The notes under the pieces were generated by a model. That model was not told the origin of the DNA. It ran no database searches and saw nothing but the letters and a program-made list of their open reading frames with translations. The position numbers were made by a program, and so were the translations under genes. Source: Luteimonas sp. MC1572 (GTDB lineage: Bacteria > Pseudomonadota > Gammaproteobacteria > Xanthomonadales > Xanthomonadaceae). Taken from it: a stretch of 64,000 nucleotides of DNA. The stretch spans positions 1 to 64,000 of the forward strand of contig NZ_CP067112.1 in assembly GCF_016615815.1 (NCBI RefSeq), given 5' to 3'. Position 1 is the first letter of the stretch; the number at the start of each line of letters is the position of its first letter. Below, one piece after another: positions 54,802-62,119 of the stretch.

Positions 54802-54861
54802 ACCTAACAATTCATTCAAGCCGACGCCGCTTCGCGGCGCGGCTTAATTCAGGCGTTAGGC
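54802..54861 (+). other. attC of cassette 66
   Basis: 60 bp; R'' ACCTAAC, R' GTTAGGC. Confidence 0.93.
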
Positions 54862-54912
54862 AGCTCTACTTCACGCGCTCCACTTCTGCATAAAACATTG
54901 GGGAATTAGGGA

Positions 54913-55317
54913 ATGGCAAAACGGATTCCGGGGCTCAGTGATGAGTGGACAGATCTCTTAACTTGCATTTTCTTGCACATGTTGCTCCCGCTTCTTCCCA
55001 TTGTATTTGAGGCCGTTATCTCGCGCGGCCCGCCGTCAGACGGCACGCTAGCGATTACAGCAGCGCTCTATGCTATGGCGATCGGACTATCTTCAGAAAA
55101 CAAGGCAATGTTTGGGCTTTGCGTCCTGATCGGCGTCAGTTTCTCAGCCGTATACGGGATTATTTCCGGCCCGAACAATGAGCAGATTACCGGAGTCGGC
55201 TTTAGCTCTACCGTCTCGATCGGACTCGTATTTCTGATACATATTTGTGAGCGATACAATCGTCACGTCGCAGATTGTCGCCCGTTTCTCAGTTTTGCCA
55301 ATGGAGGCGCCAGATGA
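54913..55317 (+). CDS. Membrane protein, 134 aa (first gene of cassette 67)
   Basis: Three to four helices (about residues 17-37, 45-60, 66-86, 98-112) after a short charged N-terminus. Unknown function. The stop overlaps the next start as ATGA, so the pair is co-translated: a true two-gene cassette. Cassette span 54856-55751. Confidence 0.76.
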   Translation: MAKRIPGLSDEWTDLLTCIFLHMLLPLLPIVFEAVISRGPPSDGTLAITAALYAMAIGLSSENKAMFGLCVLIGVSFSAVYGIISGPNNEQITGVGFSSTVSIGLVFLIHICERYNRHVADCRPFLSFANGGAR

Positions 55318-55703
55318 GCTACCTAAGCCACATAGATATCGCCACTGCGCTCTCAATTCTTGGCGTGATCGCAGGAGCAATCGGTGCGTCGGCCAGCTAC
55401 TTAGGGGTGAAGCGCCGCATTTCTGCTGAGCGGCGCCTCATACGTGAGCTAACGCGTAGTTATCTTAAAATTAATGAGCAGAAGAAGCTCAATCAGCTGC
55501 TAGAGGCAACGGCTACCAGCGAACCTTTTCCACGCGATGCTTACGAGGATTATATCCGTCACATCCACCAGGCCATTGCAGCACTTGAGAGTCATCAAAG
55601 AACACTCATCACTCGAGCGCTGGAACAACCCTCAGAGTCTGGGCGAAAGGCATACGTATCGAGATTGATTCGTGAGACGGGCACGCAGGTTCCCGCTGCC
55701 TAA
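55314..55703 (+). CDS. Membrane-anchored helical protein, 129 aa (second gene of cassette 67)
   Basis: One N-terminal helix (ATALSILGVIAGAIGASASYLGV), then a basic helical domain (RRISAERRLIRELTRSYLKINEQKK). GGAGG lies 7 nt upstream, inside the partner gene. The two-protein membrane pair could be an effector/regulator unit; this is inference only. The stop is in R''. Confidence 0.76.
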   Translation: MSYLSHIDIATALSILGVIAGAIGASASYLGVKRRISAERRLIRELTRSYLKINEQKKLNQLLEATATSEPFPRDAYEDYIRHIHQAIAALESHQRTLITRALEQPSESGRKAYVSRLIRETGTQVPAA

Positions 55704-55757
55704 CAATTCATTCAAGCCGATGCCGCTTCGCGGCACGGCTTAATTCTGGCGTTAGCC
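55698..55757 (+). other. attC of cassette 67
   Basis: 60 bp; R'' GCCTAAC, R' GTTAGCC. Confidence 0.92.
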
Positions 55758-55783
55758 GCCTTTCCTCGTTCAAGGTAACCATC

Positions 55784-56308
55784 GTGATCCGAAAAGCGCA
55801 AATCACCGCATACGCTGTTGCCTGCCTTCTTGTTACGTCATGCTCGGTGGTCGCACCTGTGAAGTTGTATGAGTCAGCAACCATCGCTGATACCAATTGG
55901 CCAGTTATCTGGACAGAGAATGCACCGAAGCGTTCATCTGTGATCACAAAAGTTGACGGGAAATCGATTCGTTCACGCCCTTACGCTGTGACGGTGCCAC
56001 CGGGCATGTACACGGTTTCCGTCTACTCGTTTGTGCGGGTAGATATGCCCACCATTCAAGCGACTCCCTATACCAATTTTGACCTGACGGTGACTGTGGA
56101 GGCCGGACACAACTACGTGATACGTCATGAGATCTCGGCTGACGGGAAGACTACTCAGCCGTTCCTAGAAGACTTGGGTAAAGGGCAATCATGTAAGTAC
56201 GTTGCCGGCAACGGCTCAGCCCCGATCTACCTGCATTGCACAAGCGATGCAGGATCGACGGCGTCTAACAATTCATTCAAGCCGACACCGCTTCGCGGCG
56301 CGGCTTAA
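55784..56308 (+). CDS. Predicted lipoprotein, 174 aa, with attC tail (cassette 68)
   Basis: GTG start. Lipobox VTSC (AYAVACLLVTSCSVV). Beta-rich PEGA-like mature part (SRPYAVTVPPGMYTVSVYSF, TVTVEAGHNYVIRHEI), similar in style to cassettes 22 and 56. It ends NNSFKPTPLRGAA from the attC. Cassette span 55752-56316. Confidence 0.74.
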   Translation: MIRKAQITAYAVACLLVTSCSVVAPVKLYESATIADTNWPVIWTENAPKRSSVITKVDGKSIRSRPYAVTVPPGMYTVSVYSFVRVDMPTIQATPYTNFDLTVTVEAGHNYVIRHEISADGKTTQPFLEDLGKGQSCKYVAGNGSAPIYLHCTSDAGSTASNNSFKPTPLRGAA

Positions 56309-56322
56309 TTCAGGCGTTGGCC
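56263..56322 (+). other. attC of cassette 68
   Basis: 60 bp; R'' GTCTAAC, R' GTTGGCC. Confidence 0.91.
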
Positions 56323-56729
56323 GCTCAGAGCTTCAGTGTGTAGGCCGCGGTGACCTTTCCGCTGGCGGCTTCGTCTGAGTACCAGAGCGCTCGAGCGAGA
56401 CAATGCGGGTGCGTGTGAGAGCTTCGCCGGGACATCTCGCTCGCGGTGTCGGTGTCTAGCCAGGCATCTTCGGCTTCGTGCGCTGCGCTCTCACCAGCTA
56501 CGCTGCGCTCCGCCCAAGCAGTCGCATTAGATAGTTAACGGTGTCGGTTCGTGGCCGCGAGGCCGGACTTTCCCAGCTTCGGCCAGGGCGACGCCACGCG
56601 GCGGGCGTAGTCGTGGCACCGGCCTCGCGTCGGCGCGGGCTGGTCGCAGGCACCTCGGCTTCGGCTAGAGTTGGCGTCCAACAGTTCATTCAAGCCGACG
56701 CCGCTTCGCGTCGCGGCTTAATTCAGGCG
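56317..56729. repeat. N-family cassette, copy 14 (cassette 69)
   Basis: 413 bp. The main antisense frame is broken. Confidence 0.84.
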
Positions 56730-56735
56730 TTGGCC
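56676..56735 (+). other. attC of cassette 69
   Basis: 60 bp; R'' GTCCAAC, R' GTTGGCC. Confidence 0.9.
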
Positions 56736-57143
56736 GCTCAGAGCTTCAGTGTGTAGGCCGCGGTGACCTTTCCGCTGGCGGCTTCGTCTGAGCACCAGAG
56801 CGCTCGAGCGAGACAATGCGGGTGCGTGTGAGAGCTTCGTCGGGACATCTCGCTCGCGGTGTCGGTGTCTAGCTAGGCATCTTCGGCTTCGTGCGCTGCG
56901 CTCTCACTAGCTACGCTGCGCTCCGCCCAAGCAGTCGCATTAGAGAGTTCACGGTGTGGGTTCGTGGCCGCGAGGCCGGCCTTTCCCGGCTTCGGCCAGG
57001 GCGACGCCACGCGGCGGGCCTGCTTGTGGCACCGGCTTCGGGTGACTGCGGGCTTGGTGGCAAGCGAGTCGGCTTCGGCTAGAGTTGGCGTCCAACAATT
57101 CATTCAAGCCGACGCCGCTTCGCGTCGCGGCTTAATTCAGGCG
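56730..57143. repeat. N-family cassette, copy 15 (cassette 70)
   Basis: 414 bp. The antisense frame stops after 76 codons (56873-57103). Confidence 0.85.
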
Positions 57144-57149
57144 TTAGGC
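57090..57149 (+). other. attC of cassette 70
   Basis: 60 bp; R'' GTCCAAC, R' GTTAGGC. Confidence 0.9.
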
Positions 57150-57162
57150 GCTACTGGAGGTG
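57144..57162 (+). other. 19-bp cassette remnant between two core sites
   Basis: TTAGGCGCTACTGGAGGTG separates the R' of attC 70 from a second GTTAGGC at 57162-57168. The following gene pairs its end (GGGGCCTAAC) with the second core, so the 19 bp are the leftover start of another, deleted cassette. Confidence 0.7.
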
Positions 57163-57172
57163 TTAGGCCCCT

Positions 57173-57619
57173 ATGGATGCTTCTCAGAAAACTGCCGGTA
57201 TCGCATTTCTTCTCATTGGAGTCATATTTGGTGTTGTGGCGTTAGTACTGGCGGCTACTCAGCACGCCACTGGGCATACTCTGATCGCCGCTTGCGCAGG
57301 CGCGGCAACTACATTAGGCATCACAGTCGCACATTGGCACACAGCCTTAGAGCGAGCAGGTTTCTACGGAATCTCTCGCAAGCGAGCGGCGCATTTCACA
57401 GTCCGGCCCGATGCAATGTCACGCGGGTTGGCGGGCACAGGCGGAACTATTGTGGTGGCAGCCCTAATCGTTGCTGCGTACGCACTGCAACTGACCCCTT
57501 TGGCATTATTGGCTTGCATCGCTGGCTTCCTTGGTTCCATGTCTCTTGCGGCCGGCGCAATACATTTTGGGTTTCTTGTCGCGGCTGGGCTCAAATGGCG
57601 CCTTCGTGGCGGGGCCTAA
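57173..57619 (+). CDS. Four-helix membrane protein, 148 aa (cassette 71)
   Basis: Helices near residues 8-28, 32-52, 86-105 and 110-135. Unrecognised. ATG lies 11 nt after the second core; the stop is in R''. Cassette span 57163-57667. Confidence 0.74.
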   Translation: MDASQKTAGIAFLLIGVIFGVVALVLAATQHATGHTLIAACAGAATTLGITVAHWHTALERAGFYGISRKRAAHFTVRPDAMSRGLAGTGGTIVVAALIVAAYALQLTPLALLACIAGFLGSMSLAAGAIHFGFLVAAGLKWRLRGGA

Positions 57620-57673
57620 CAATTCATTCAAGCCGATGCCGCTTCGCGGCACGGCTTAATTCAGGTGTTAGGC
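57614..57673 (+). other. attC of cassette 71
   Basis: 60 bp; R'' GCCTAAC, R' GTTAGGC. Confidence 0.93.
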
Positions 57674-57678
57674 GTCAC

Positions 57679-58104
57679 ATGAGACCATCGTGTCCACGTT
57701 GCGAGAGGTCGGAATTCGCGTACCGCGCGCTGCTCTCTGTACATCCCTTCGCCGGGGAGTCCAGTCCTGCTCGAATCATCTGTCCGTCTTGCGGCGAAGA
57801 GCTACGGATCACTGCGACTTCGAGGCTTCTTGCGGCGTTCGCTGTGGTCGGGTCGCTGGTGGGCTCCATCTTCTTGCTGGGAAGTCTGCCCATCGATCTG
57901 CAGAAATGGCAGGCAGTACCTCTGGCGCTATGCGTCGTCTTGGCATACTTCTTCGCGGTCTGGCCTGTAATTGTTCGGCTCAAGCCGTGGACGCCCTTTC
58001 AGTACTGGCTGCCCAGGAGTCGAGTTGTCGGCTACTCCGTGTATCTTCTACTTCCTGTTGCGCTCATGGCGGCCATCCTCTACCTGCTAATCGCTTACGG
58101 GTAA
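57679..58104 (+). CDS. Zinc-ribbon membrane protein, 141 aa (cassette 72)
   Basis: N-terminal zinc ribbon with CPRC (about residues 5-8) and CPSC (about 35-38), then three membrane helices (about 50-68, 79-97, 115-138). Unknown role. ATG lies 12 nt after the crossover. Cassette span 57668-58168. Confidence 0.78.
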   Translation: MRPSCPRCERSEFAYRALLSVHPFAGESSPARIICPSCGEELRITATSRLLAAFAVVGSLVGSIFLLGSLPIDLQKWQAVPLALCVVLAYFFAVWPVIVRLKPWTPFQYWLPRSRVVGYSVYLLLPVALMAAILYLLIAYG

Positions 58105-58114
58105 TGAGGGTGAC

Positions 58115-58174
58115 CCCTAACCATTCATTCAAGCCGACGCCACTTCGTGGCGCGGCTTAATTCAAGTGTTAGAC
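58115..58174 (+). other. attC of cassette 72
   Basis: 60 bp; R'' CCCTAAC, R' GTTAGAC; inner hairpin variant GACGCCACTTCGTGGCGCGG. Confidence 0.91.
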
Positions 58175-58179
58175 CTCTA

Positions 58180-58650
58180 ATGAAACTAATCGCGATATTT
58201 GCCCTTCTTTTCCCCACCGGCGTTATCGCGCATGATTTGGCGCCCGTGGACAAGCCGGAGCTCGCTACTGTTCTCGGATTACTCGACGAACTGGCAACAA
58301 CGCCTCCAGCTTCAGATCAGCCGTACATTGTTCGCATCTATGCAGCACCAACTTCTGTTGGTGAGTGCGGTGGCACGGTCGCCTCTTGTCCTGACGTGAG
58401 GCTGTTCATGACTGCCTCGCACGGAGATCTTGAGGAGACTCCGGTTCTATATCAACTTCCCACGCAGAAAGGTTGGGAGTTCAAGGGTTGGTCCAGTCCA
58501 GTCACTTCGGGTAATACCCGCATGGCAAGCTTTATCGTGCGCACTACGCTGCCAGAGACAAACATTGATCTCGCAGCCCGCAAAGCTTGGCGCCCGCAGG
58601 AGTATCGTGTCCTTGTCAGCCCAGAGTCGGCCTCGTATGTTCGACGCTAG
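58180..58650 (+). CDS. Secreted protein, 156 aa, second copy (cassette 73)
   Basis: Near-identical to 38021-38491 (Gly for Asp in the signal peptide). Its long attC is also the same type. Cassette span 58169-58758. Confidence 0.73.
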   Translation: MKLIAIFALLFPTGVIAHDLAPVDKPELATVLGLLDELATTPPASDQPYIVRIYAAPTSVGECGGTVASCPDVRLFMTASHGDLEETPVLYQLPTQKGWEFKGWSSPVTSGNTRMASFIVRTTLPETNIDLAARKAWRPQEYRVLVSPESASYVRR

Positions 58651-58652
58651 AG

Positions 58653-58764
58653 GTCTAACAATTCGTTCAAGCCGAACCCGCTTCGTTCCGGCAACGGCGT
58701 GGCAGAAAAAGCTTGCCACGCCGTTGCCTGCACTACGCAGGTCGGCTTAACTCAGACGTTAGCG
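58653..58764 (+). other. Long attC of cassette 73
   Basis: 112 bp; R'' GTCTAAC, R' GTTAGCG. The arm carries one change relative to attC 34 (GGCGTGGC for GGCGCGGC). Confidence 0.9.
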
Positions 58765-58768
58765 CCCT

Positions 58769-59263
58769 ATGGCAATTGATCAGCAAGCTCGAACATTGTT
58801 AGCTCAGTCCACGCGCTGGCTGGTAGGTGCGCGCATCACCAATTATCAGTTTGATGATGCAATTCCAAAGTCAGACGATCCTGCAATCCGTGAGATCTAC
58901 GGCCAGTTCTTGTGGCTGCTCTACTGCGATCTCCGCGAGCACCGCTTGACTGGCTCTGACAGTCTGGCGCCTGCTCAGAGAGATGTTGCAACTCGCTGCG
59001 TTCTATTTCTCAAGTCCGGCTTGCCCTATCCATGGCCAACCCTCTCTCGTCCAATGTCAGCTCTGCTCACTCTTGGCAACCTACTTACGCTCGGCTTGGC
59101 CGGACGCATCTACTTCCATCGCCTTTCAGCGGCAGGCGACATGACTTTTTGGCCGTTCTTGTCAGCGTCGCAGTACTCTGCTGCCTTGGATTCGCCCGTT
59201 TATTTGTCCGGGGCGGGCGCTAACAATTCATTCAAGCCGACGCCGCTTCGCGGCGCGGCTTAA
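58769..59263 (+). CDS. Hypothetical soluble protein, 164 aa, second copy (cassette 74)
   Basis: Differs from 37174-37668 at one residue (GAG for GVG) just before the attC-encoded tail. Cassette span 58759-59271. Confidence 0.7.
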   Translation: MAIDQQARTLLAQSTRWLVGARITNYQFDDAIPKSDDPAIREIYGQFLWLLYCDLREHRLTGSDSLAPAQRDVATRCVLFLKSGLPYPWPTLSRPMSALLTLGNLLTLGLAGRIYFHRLSAAGDMTFWPFLSASQYSAALDSPVYLSGAGANNSFKPTPLRGAA

Positions 59264-59277
59264 TTCAGGTGTTAGGC
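59218..59277 (+). other. attC of cassette 74
   Basis: 60 bp; R'' CGCTAAC, R' GTTAGGC. Confidence 0.92.
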
Positions 59278-59309
59278 GGCTGAAGAATTATCACCGCAGG
59301 AGAAGGTTC

Positions 59310-59669
59310 ATGGTCAGGGACGCGGCGAAATTTCCGAACGATGACACAGGCGACGCGCTTTGGCTGGCTCATCAGCATGGCAAGGACTTGTCACGGGAGC
59401 ACGAGGTGCGGTTCGCGCTACTGTTCCCGGACGAGACATCTGCCTTAAAGTTTGGGTTGCATCTTTTGAGACAGGGGTACTGGGTTCAGGTGAACGAATA
59501 CACCGATAAGCCTGGATTCACCCACGAGACGCTTGCTGATATCTACATACCTACCACTCACGAAGAGATTGCTGGCGCTGAGCAGTGGCTCGCAGAGCAT
59601 GCCGCTCCTCTCGGCGGCAAGAATGACGGTTGGTCATTCGGTGGCAAGTCTGCTGGCGGCGCCGCCTAA
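59310..59669 (+). CDS. RraB-like protein (regulator of RNase E activity fold), cassette 75
   Basis: 119 aa. The pattern FPNDDTGDALWLAHQHGKDL, HEVRFALLFPDETSALKFG and the final GGKNDGWSFGG match the RraB family, whose E. coli member binds and inhibits RNase E. Here a cassette could modulate RNA decay, but the family is diverse. GGAGAAGG precedes ATG; the stop is in R''. Cassette span 59272-59717. Confidence 0.8.
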   Translation: MVRDAAKFPNDDTGDALWLAHQHGKDLSREHEVRFALLFPDETSALKFGLHLLRQGYWVQVNEYTDKPGFTHETLADIYIPTTHEEIAGAEQWLAEHAAPLGGKNDGWSFGGKSAGGAA

Positions 59670-59723
59670 CAAGTCATTCAAGCCGACGCCGCTTCGCGGC
59701 GCGGCTTAATTCTGGTGTTAGCC
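59664..59723 (+). other. attC of cassette 75
   Basis: 60 bp; R'' GCCTAAC, R' GTTAGCC. Confidence 0.92.
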
Positions 59724-59740
59724 CTCTATACCGTAGTGTT

Positions 59741-59845
59741 GCGCCAGCACCGAAGCACTCCAGCTCACTTTCTCAGGGGATTGATCTATGCCACAGCGTC
59801 GCGCCATCACCGAAGCGCTAGAACTCATCTTTCAGGGGATTGATC
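59741..59845 (+). repeat. Imperfect 60-bp tandem duplication at the start of cassette 76
   Basis: The block GCGCCAGCACCGAAGC...GGGGATTGATC (59741-59786) recurs at 59801-59845. The first copy lies before the ATG at 59788, the second covers the first codons. Confidence 0.75.
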
Positions 59846-60246
59846 ACTTAAAAGATGCATTTCCAAATCGTGTTTTTACCATCGATGGCCGTCTTGTTGG
59901 TGACATAGGCGAGGTTATTGCGGCACTTGAGTACGACATGGAGGTTCATGATGTATCCCAAGCCAAGCACGACGGAATGACACCCGACGGCCGACTAGTC
60001 CAAGTCAAAGCCACCTTCAAAGACTCGTTAACCTTCAAGAGCACACCGGAGCTGTACTTGGGCTTCAAGCTGCACCCAGACGGTACTTACGAGGAGATTT
60101 ACAACGGCCCCGGTCAGGCAATCTATGATCGCTACTCGCATAGAAAGGGCATCGGCGAATCCTTGATGTCATTTCCGCTCACTGAATTGCGTAAGCTTTC
60201 AGACACAGTCAATGCAGGTCAGCGCGTTGCCAGGCGTGCGGGCTAA
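59788..60246 (+). CDS. DUF6998-like soluble protein, possible nuclease fold (cassette 76)
   Basis: 152 aa with GRLVGDIGEVIAALEYDMEVH and HDGMTPDGRLVQVKATF. The ordered E...D...(V)Q-V-K layout resembles PD-(D/E)XK nucleases, and the pattern recalls DUF6998 proteins; both are tentative. The stop is in R''. Cassette span 59718-60294. Confidence 0.74.
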   Translation: MPQRRAITEALELIFQGIDHLKDAFPNRVFTIDGRLVGDIGEVIAALEYDMEVHDVSQAKHDGMTPDGRLVQVKATFKDSLTFKSTPELYLGFKLHPDGTYEEIYNGPGQAIYDRYSHRKGIGESLMSFPLTELRKLSDTVNAGQRVARRAG

Positions 60247-60300
60247 CAATTCATTCAAGCCGACGCCGCTTCGCGTCGCGGCTTAATTCAGGCGTTAGCC
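60241..60300 (+). other. attC of cassette 76
   Basis: 60 bp; R'' GGCTAAC, R' GTTAGCC. Confidence 0.91.
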
Positions 60301-60303
60301 GGC

Positions 60304-60747
60304 ATGCCAGGCAGGCGAATCCTTCTGATCCCATTCAAGCTCGATGGAGTTGAGCGATACGTTCTTAAGCGGGAAGATCTAGGACGCGTATTGGCTTCGC
60401 CTGAAAGGCTTCTGACATTCGTGAGTCGCCCAGAAGCCGCTAAGTTTGCTGCCACGCACGGCATTACGATCGATCCGCAGTTCTGCTATCTGGCTGACCT
60501 GGACCCATTAGTGTCTTGGCACTCCGATCCAAAGCCAGAGGCTCTTCCTTGGGGTCAACTAGATTTCCTTAAAGAATTGGCAGCTTCTATATCTCCGTTG
60601 AGCGAAGAAGATTCACGAGTCACATATCCAAGATGGGACTGCTGCGTAGATCAAGGAAAAATGTCGGAAGACGAGATTGCTGCGATTGTTAAGCTCACGT
60701 CCTCTTTGTTTGCTGTCGTGCGCCGAGCGATACCAAGGGCCGGCTAA
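60304..60747 (+). CDS. Hypothetical soluble protein, 147 aa (cassette 77)
   Basis: Cytoplasmic alpha/beta protein with FVSRPEAAKFAATHGI and an acidic-tryptophan region (TYPRWDCCVDQGKMSEDEI). Unrecognised. ATG lies 10 nt after the crossover; the stop is in R''. Cassette span 60295-60795. Confidence 0.72.
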   Translation: MPGRRILLIPFKLDGVERYVLKREDLGRVLASPERLLTFVSRPEAAKFAATHGITIDPQFCYLADLDPLVSWHSDPKPEALPWGQLDFLKELAASISPLSEEDSRVTYPRWDCCVDQGKMSEDEIAAIVKLTSSLFAVVRRAIPRAG

Positions 60748-60801
60748 CAAATCATTCAAGCCGACGCCGCTTCGCGGCGCGGCTTAATTCAGGCGTTAGG
60801 C
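60742..60801 (+). other. attC of cassette 77
   Basis: 60 bp; R'' GGCTAAC, R' GTTAGGC. Confidence 0.92.
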
Positions 60802-60804
60802 CTC

Positions 60805-61170
60805 ATGAACAAGATTGCCGCAACGTCAGCTCTTCTCTGCTTGCTGTTCTCTGGCTGTACGGCGCTATTCCCGATGACCAAGGTACTCAACGGCGACGTT
60901 CCCAGCGGCAGCATCATCGTGCTCCGCGGCTATGTCTCACTAGAGTTTGAGGGTCAGTCCATCCATGAGTCTCAACAGGACTGTGAGGCGGGTGATACAG
61001 CGCGTGCCCTCTGGGTAGATATCCAACGCAAGAACATCCCAGATGGCTGGCAGCACTGCTCTTTCGCAGAGGTATCGGGGGTCTATCGGCCAGATGACAC
61101 AGGGCACTTCGGTGGCTGGCCTTCTGGTGCCATTGTCTCGGTCAACAGTATCCGGGCACTGCGCAGATGA
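60805..61170 (+). CDS. Predicted lipoprotein, 121 aa (cassette 78)
   Basis: Lipobox FSGC (ATSALLCLLFSGCTAL). The mature part has an OB-like run of strands (SGSIIVLRGYVSLEFEGQSIHES). Unknown function. ATG lies 10 nt after the crossover. Cassette span 60796-61277. Confidence 0.75.
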   Translation: MNKIAATSALLCLLFSGCTALFPMTKVLNGDVPSGSIIVLRGYVSLEFEGQSIHESQQDCEAGDTARALWVDIQRKNIPDGWQHCSFAEVSGVYRPDDTGHFGGWPSGAIVSVNSIRALRR

Positions 61171-61171
61171 G

Positions 61172-61283
61172 GCCTAACAATGCGTTCAAGCCGAAACCGC
61201 TTCGTTCCGCAAAGCACATGGCAGGTACAGCTTGCCATGTGTTTTGCTCCACTACGCGGTTCGGCTTAACTTAGGCGTTAGGC
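61172..61283 (+). other. Long attC of cassette 78
   Basis: 112 bp; R'' GCCTAAC, R' GTTAGGC. Confidence 0.9.
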
Positions 61284-61287
61284 CCCA

Positions 61288-61683
61288 ATGAAAGCATCTC
61301 GCCAGGACAAGCTAGCGGCTCGACTCACTGCAGCTGAAAGTGAGTTGCTTGCGCTGCTCTCTGCCGCGCTACCGCACACTGCGCAGCACGGCGACATGCT
61401 TTTCTTCAACTCGTCGTTCCATCCTGACTACATTCGGCCAAACCAGATCAACGAACGGAGCGAGATGCTTTACTCGCTGGCCTATGAGAGCGTGACGCTT
61501 AGGGAGCAGATTGGCCTTCCTGTCATTGGCTCTGCCGGACAGCTGTTTCTTTCGGCGTGTACTGAGGCGTCCAATACATCCAATGACAATCGCCGGGGTC
61601 CGCGACGGCTCGCCGCTTGGTTGCTGGGTGAGTTGGGGCCTAACAATTCATTCAAGCCGACACCGCTTCGCGGCGCGGCTTAA
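61288..61683 (+). CDS. Hypothetical soluble protein, 131 aa, with attC tail (cassette 79)
   Basis: Helical protein with a leucine-rich N-terminus (LTAAESELLALLSAALP). It ends NNSFKPTPLRGAA. Unrecognised. Cassette span 61278-61691. Confidence 0.66.
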   Translation: MKASRQDKLAARLTAAESELLALLSAALPHTAQHGDMLFFNSSFHPDYIRPNQINERSEMLYSLAYESVTLREQIGLPVIGSAGQLFLSACTEASNTSNDNRRGPRRLAAWLLGELGPNNSFKPTPLRGAA

Positions 61684-61697
61684 TTCACGTGTTAGGC
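61638..61697 (+). other. attC of cassette 79
   Basis: 60 bp; R'' GCCTAAC, R' GTTAGGC. TAA at 61681-61683 ends the gene. Confidence 0.92.
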
Positions 61698-61699
61698 CC

Positions 61700-62056
61700 A
61701 TGAGATACATCGTCGCAACCTTGGCAGCAGCCTTCGCAGTCGCTAGTCAGCCCGTGGCTGCCGACCATGGATGCGAGGCCGCGGGGAAGGGCATCCGGGT
61801 TTTCGGCCCCTCGCCTAGTGTGGGAGCGCTTGAAGAGATAGGCGTCAGCTTCGCGGCACGCAACCCGGCTCAGCCGCAAGTAGCTTTCTCCCGCGCACAT
61901 AATGATTGGCTCGCGTTGAGAGACGCCGCTCAGCCTGGCGATGTGGTGCGATCGTATGATGGGCCACGAGGCCATGATGGCCATCCGATATCCGGGGGCT
62001 ACGTCCTGATGCGTGGTGCGTGCGTAATGGCGCGCCTGACGCTGTGGGTGTCATAG
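61700..62056 (+). CDS. Secreted protein, 118 aa (cassette 80)
   Basis: Signal peptide MRYIVATLAAAFAVASQPVAA, then a mature domain with two Cys and YDGPRGHDGHPISGGYVLMRG. Unknown function. ATG lies 9 nt after the crossover. Cassette span 61692-62110. Confidence 0.72.
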   Translation: MRYIVATLAAAFAVASQPVAADHGCEAAGKGIRVFGPSPSVGALEEIGVSFAARNPAQPQVAFSRAHNDWLALRDAAQPGDVVRSYDGPRGHDGHPISGGYVLMRGACVMARLTLWVS

Positions 62057-62116
62057 GCCTAACAATTCATTCAAGCCGACACCGCTTCGCGGCGCGGCTT
62101 AATTCAGGCGTTAGCG
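62057..62116 (+). other. attC of cassette 80
   Basis: 60 bp; R'' GCCTAAC, R' GTTAGCG. Confidence 0.92.
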
Positions 62117-62119
62117 CCC

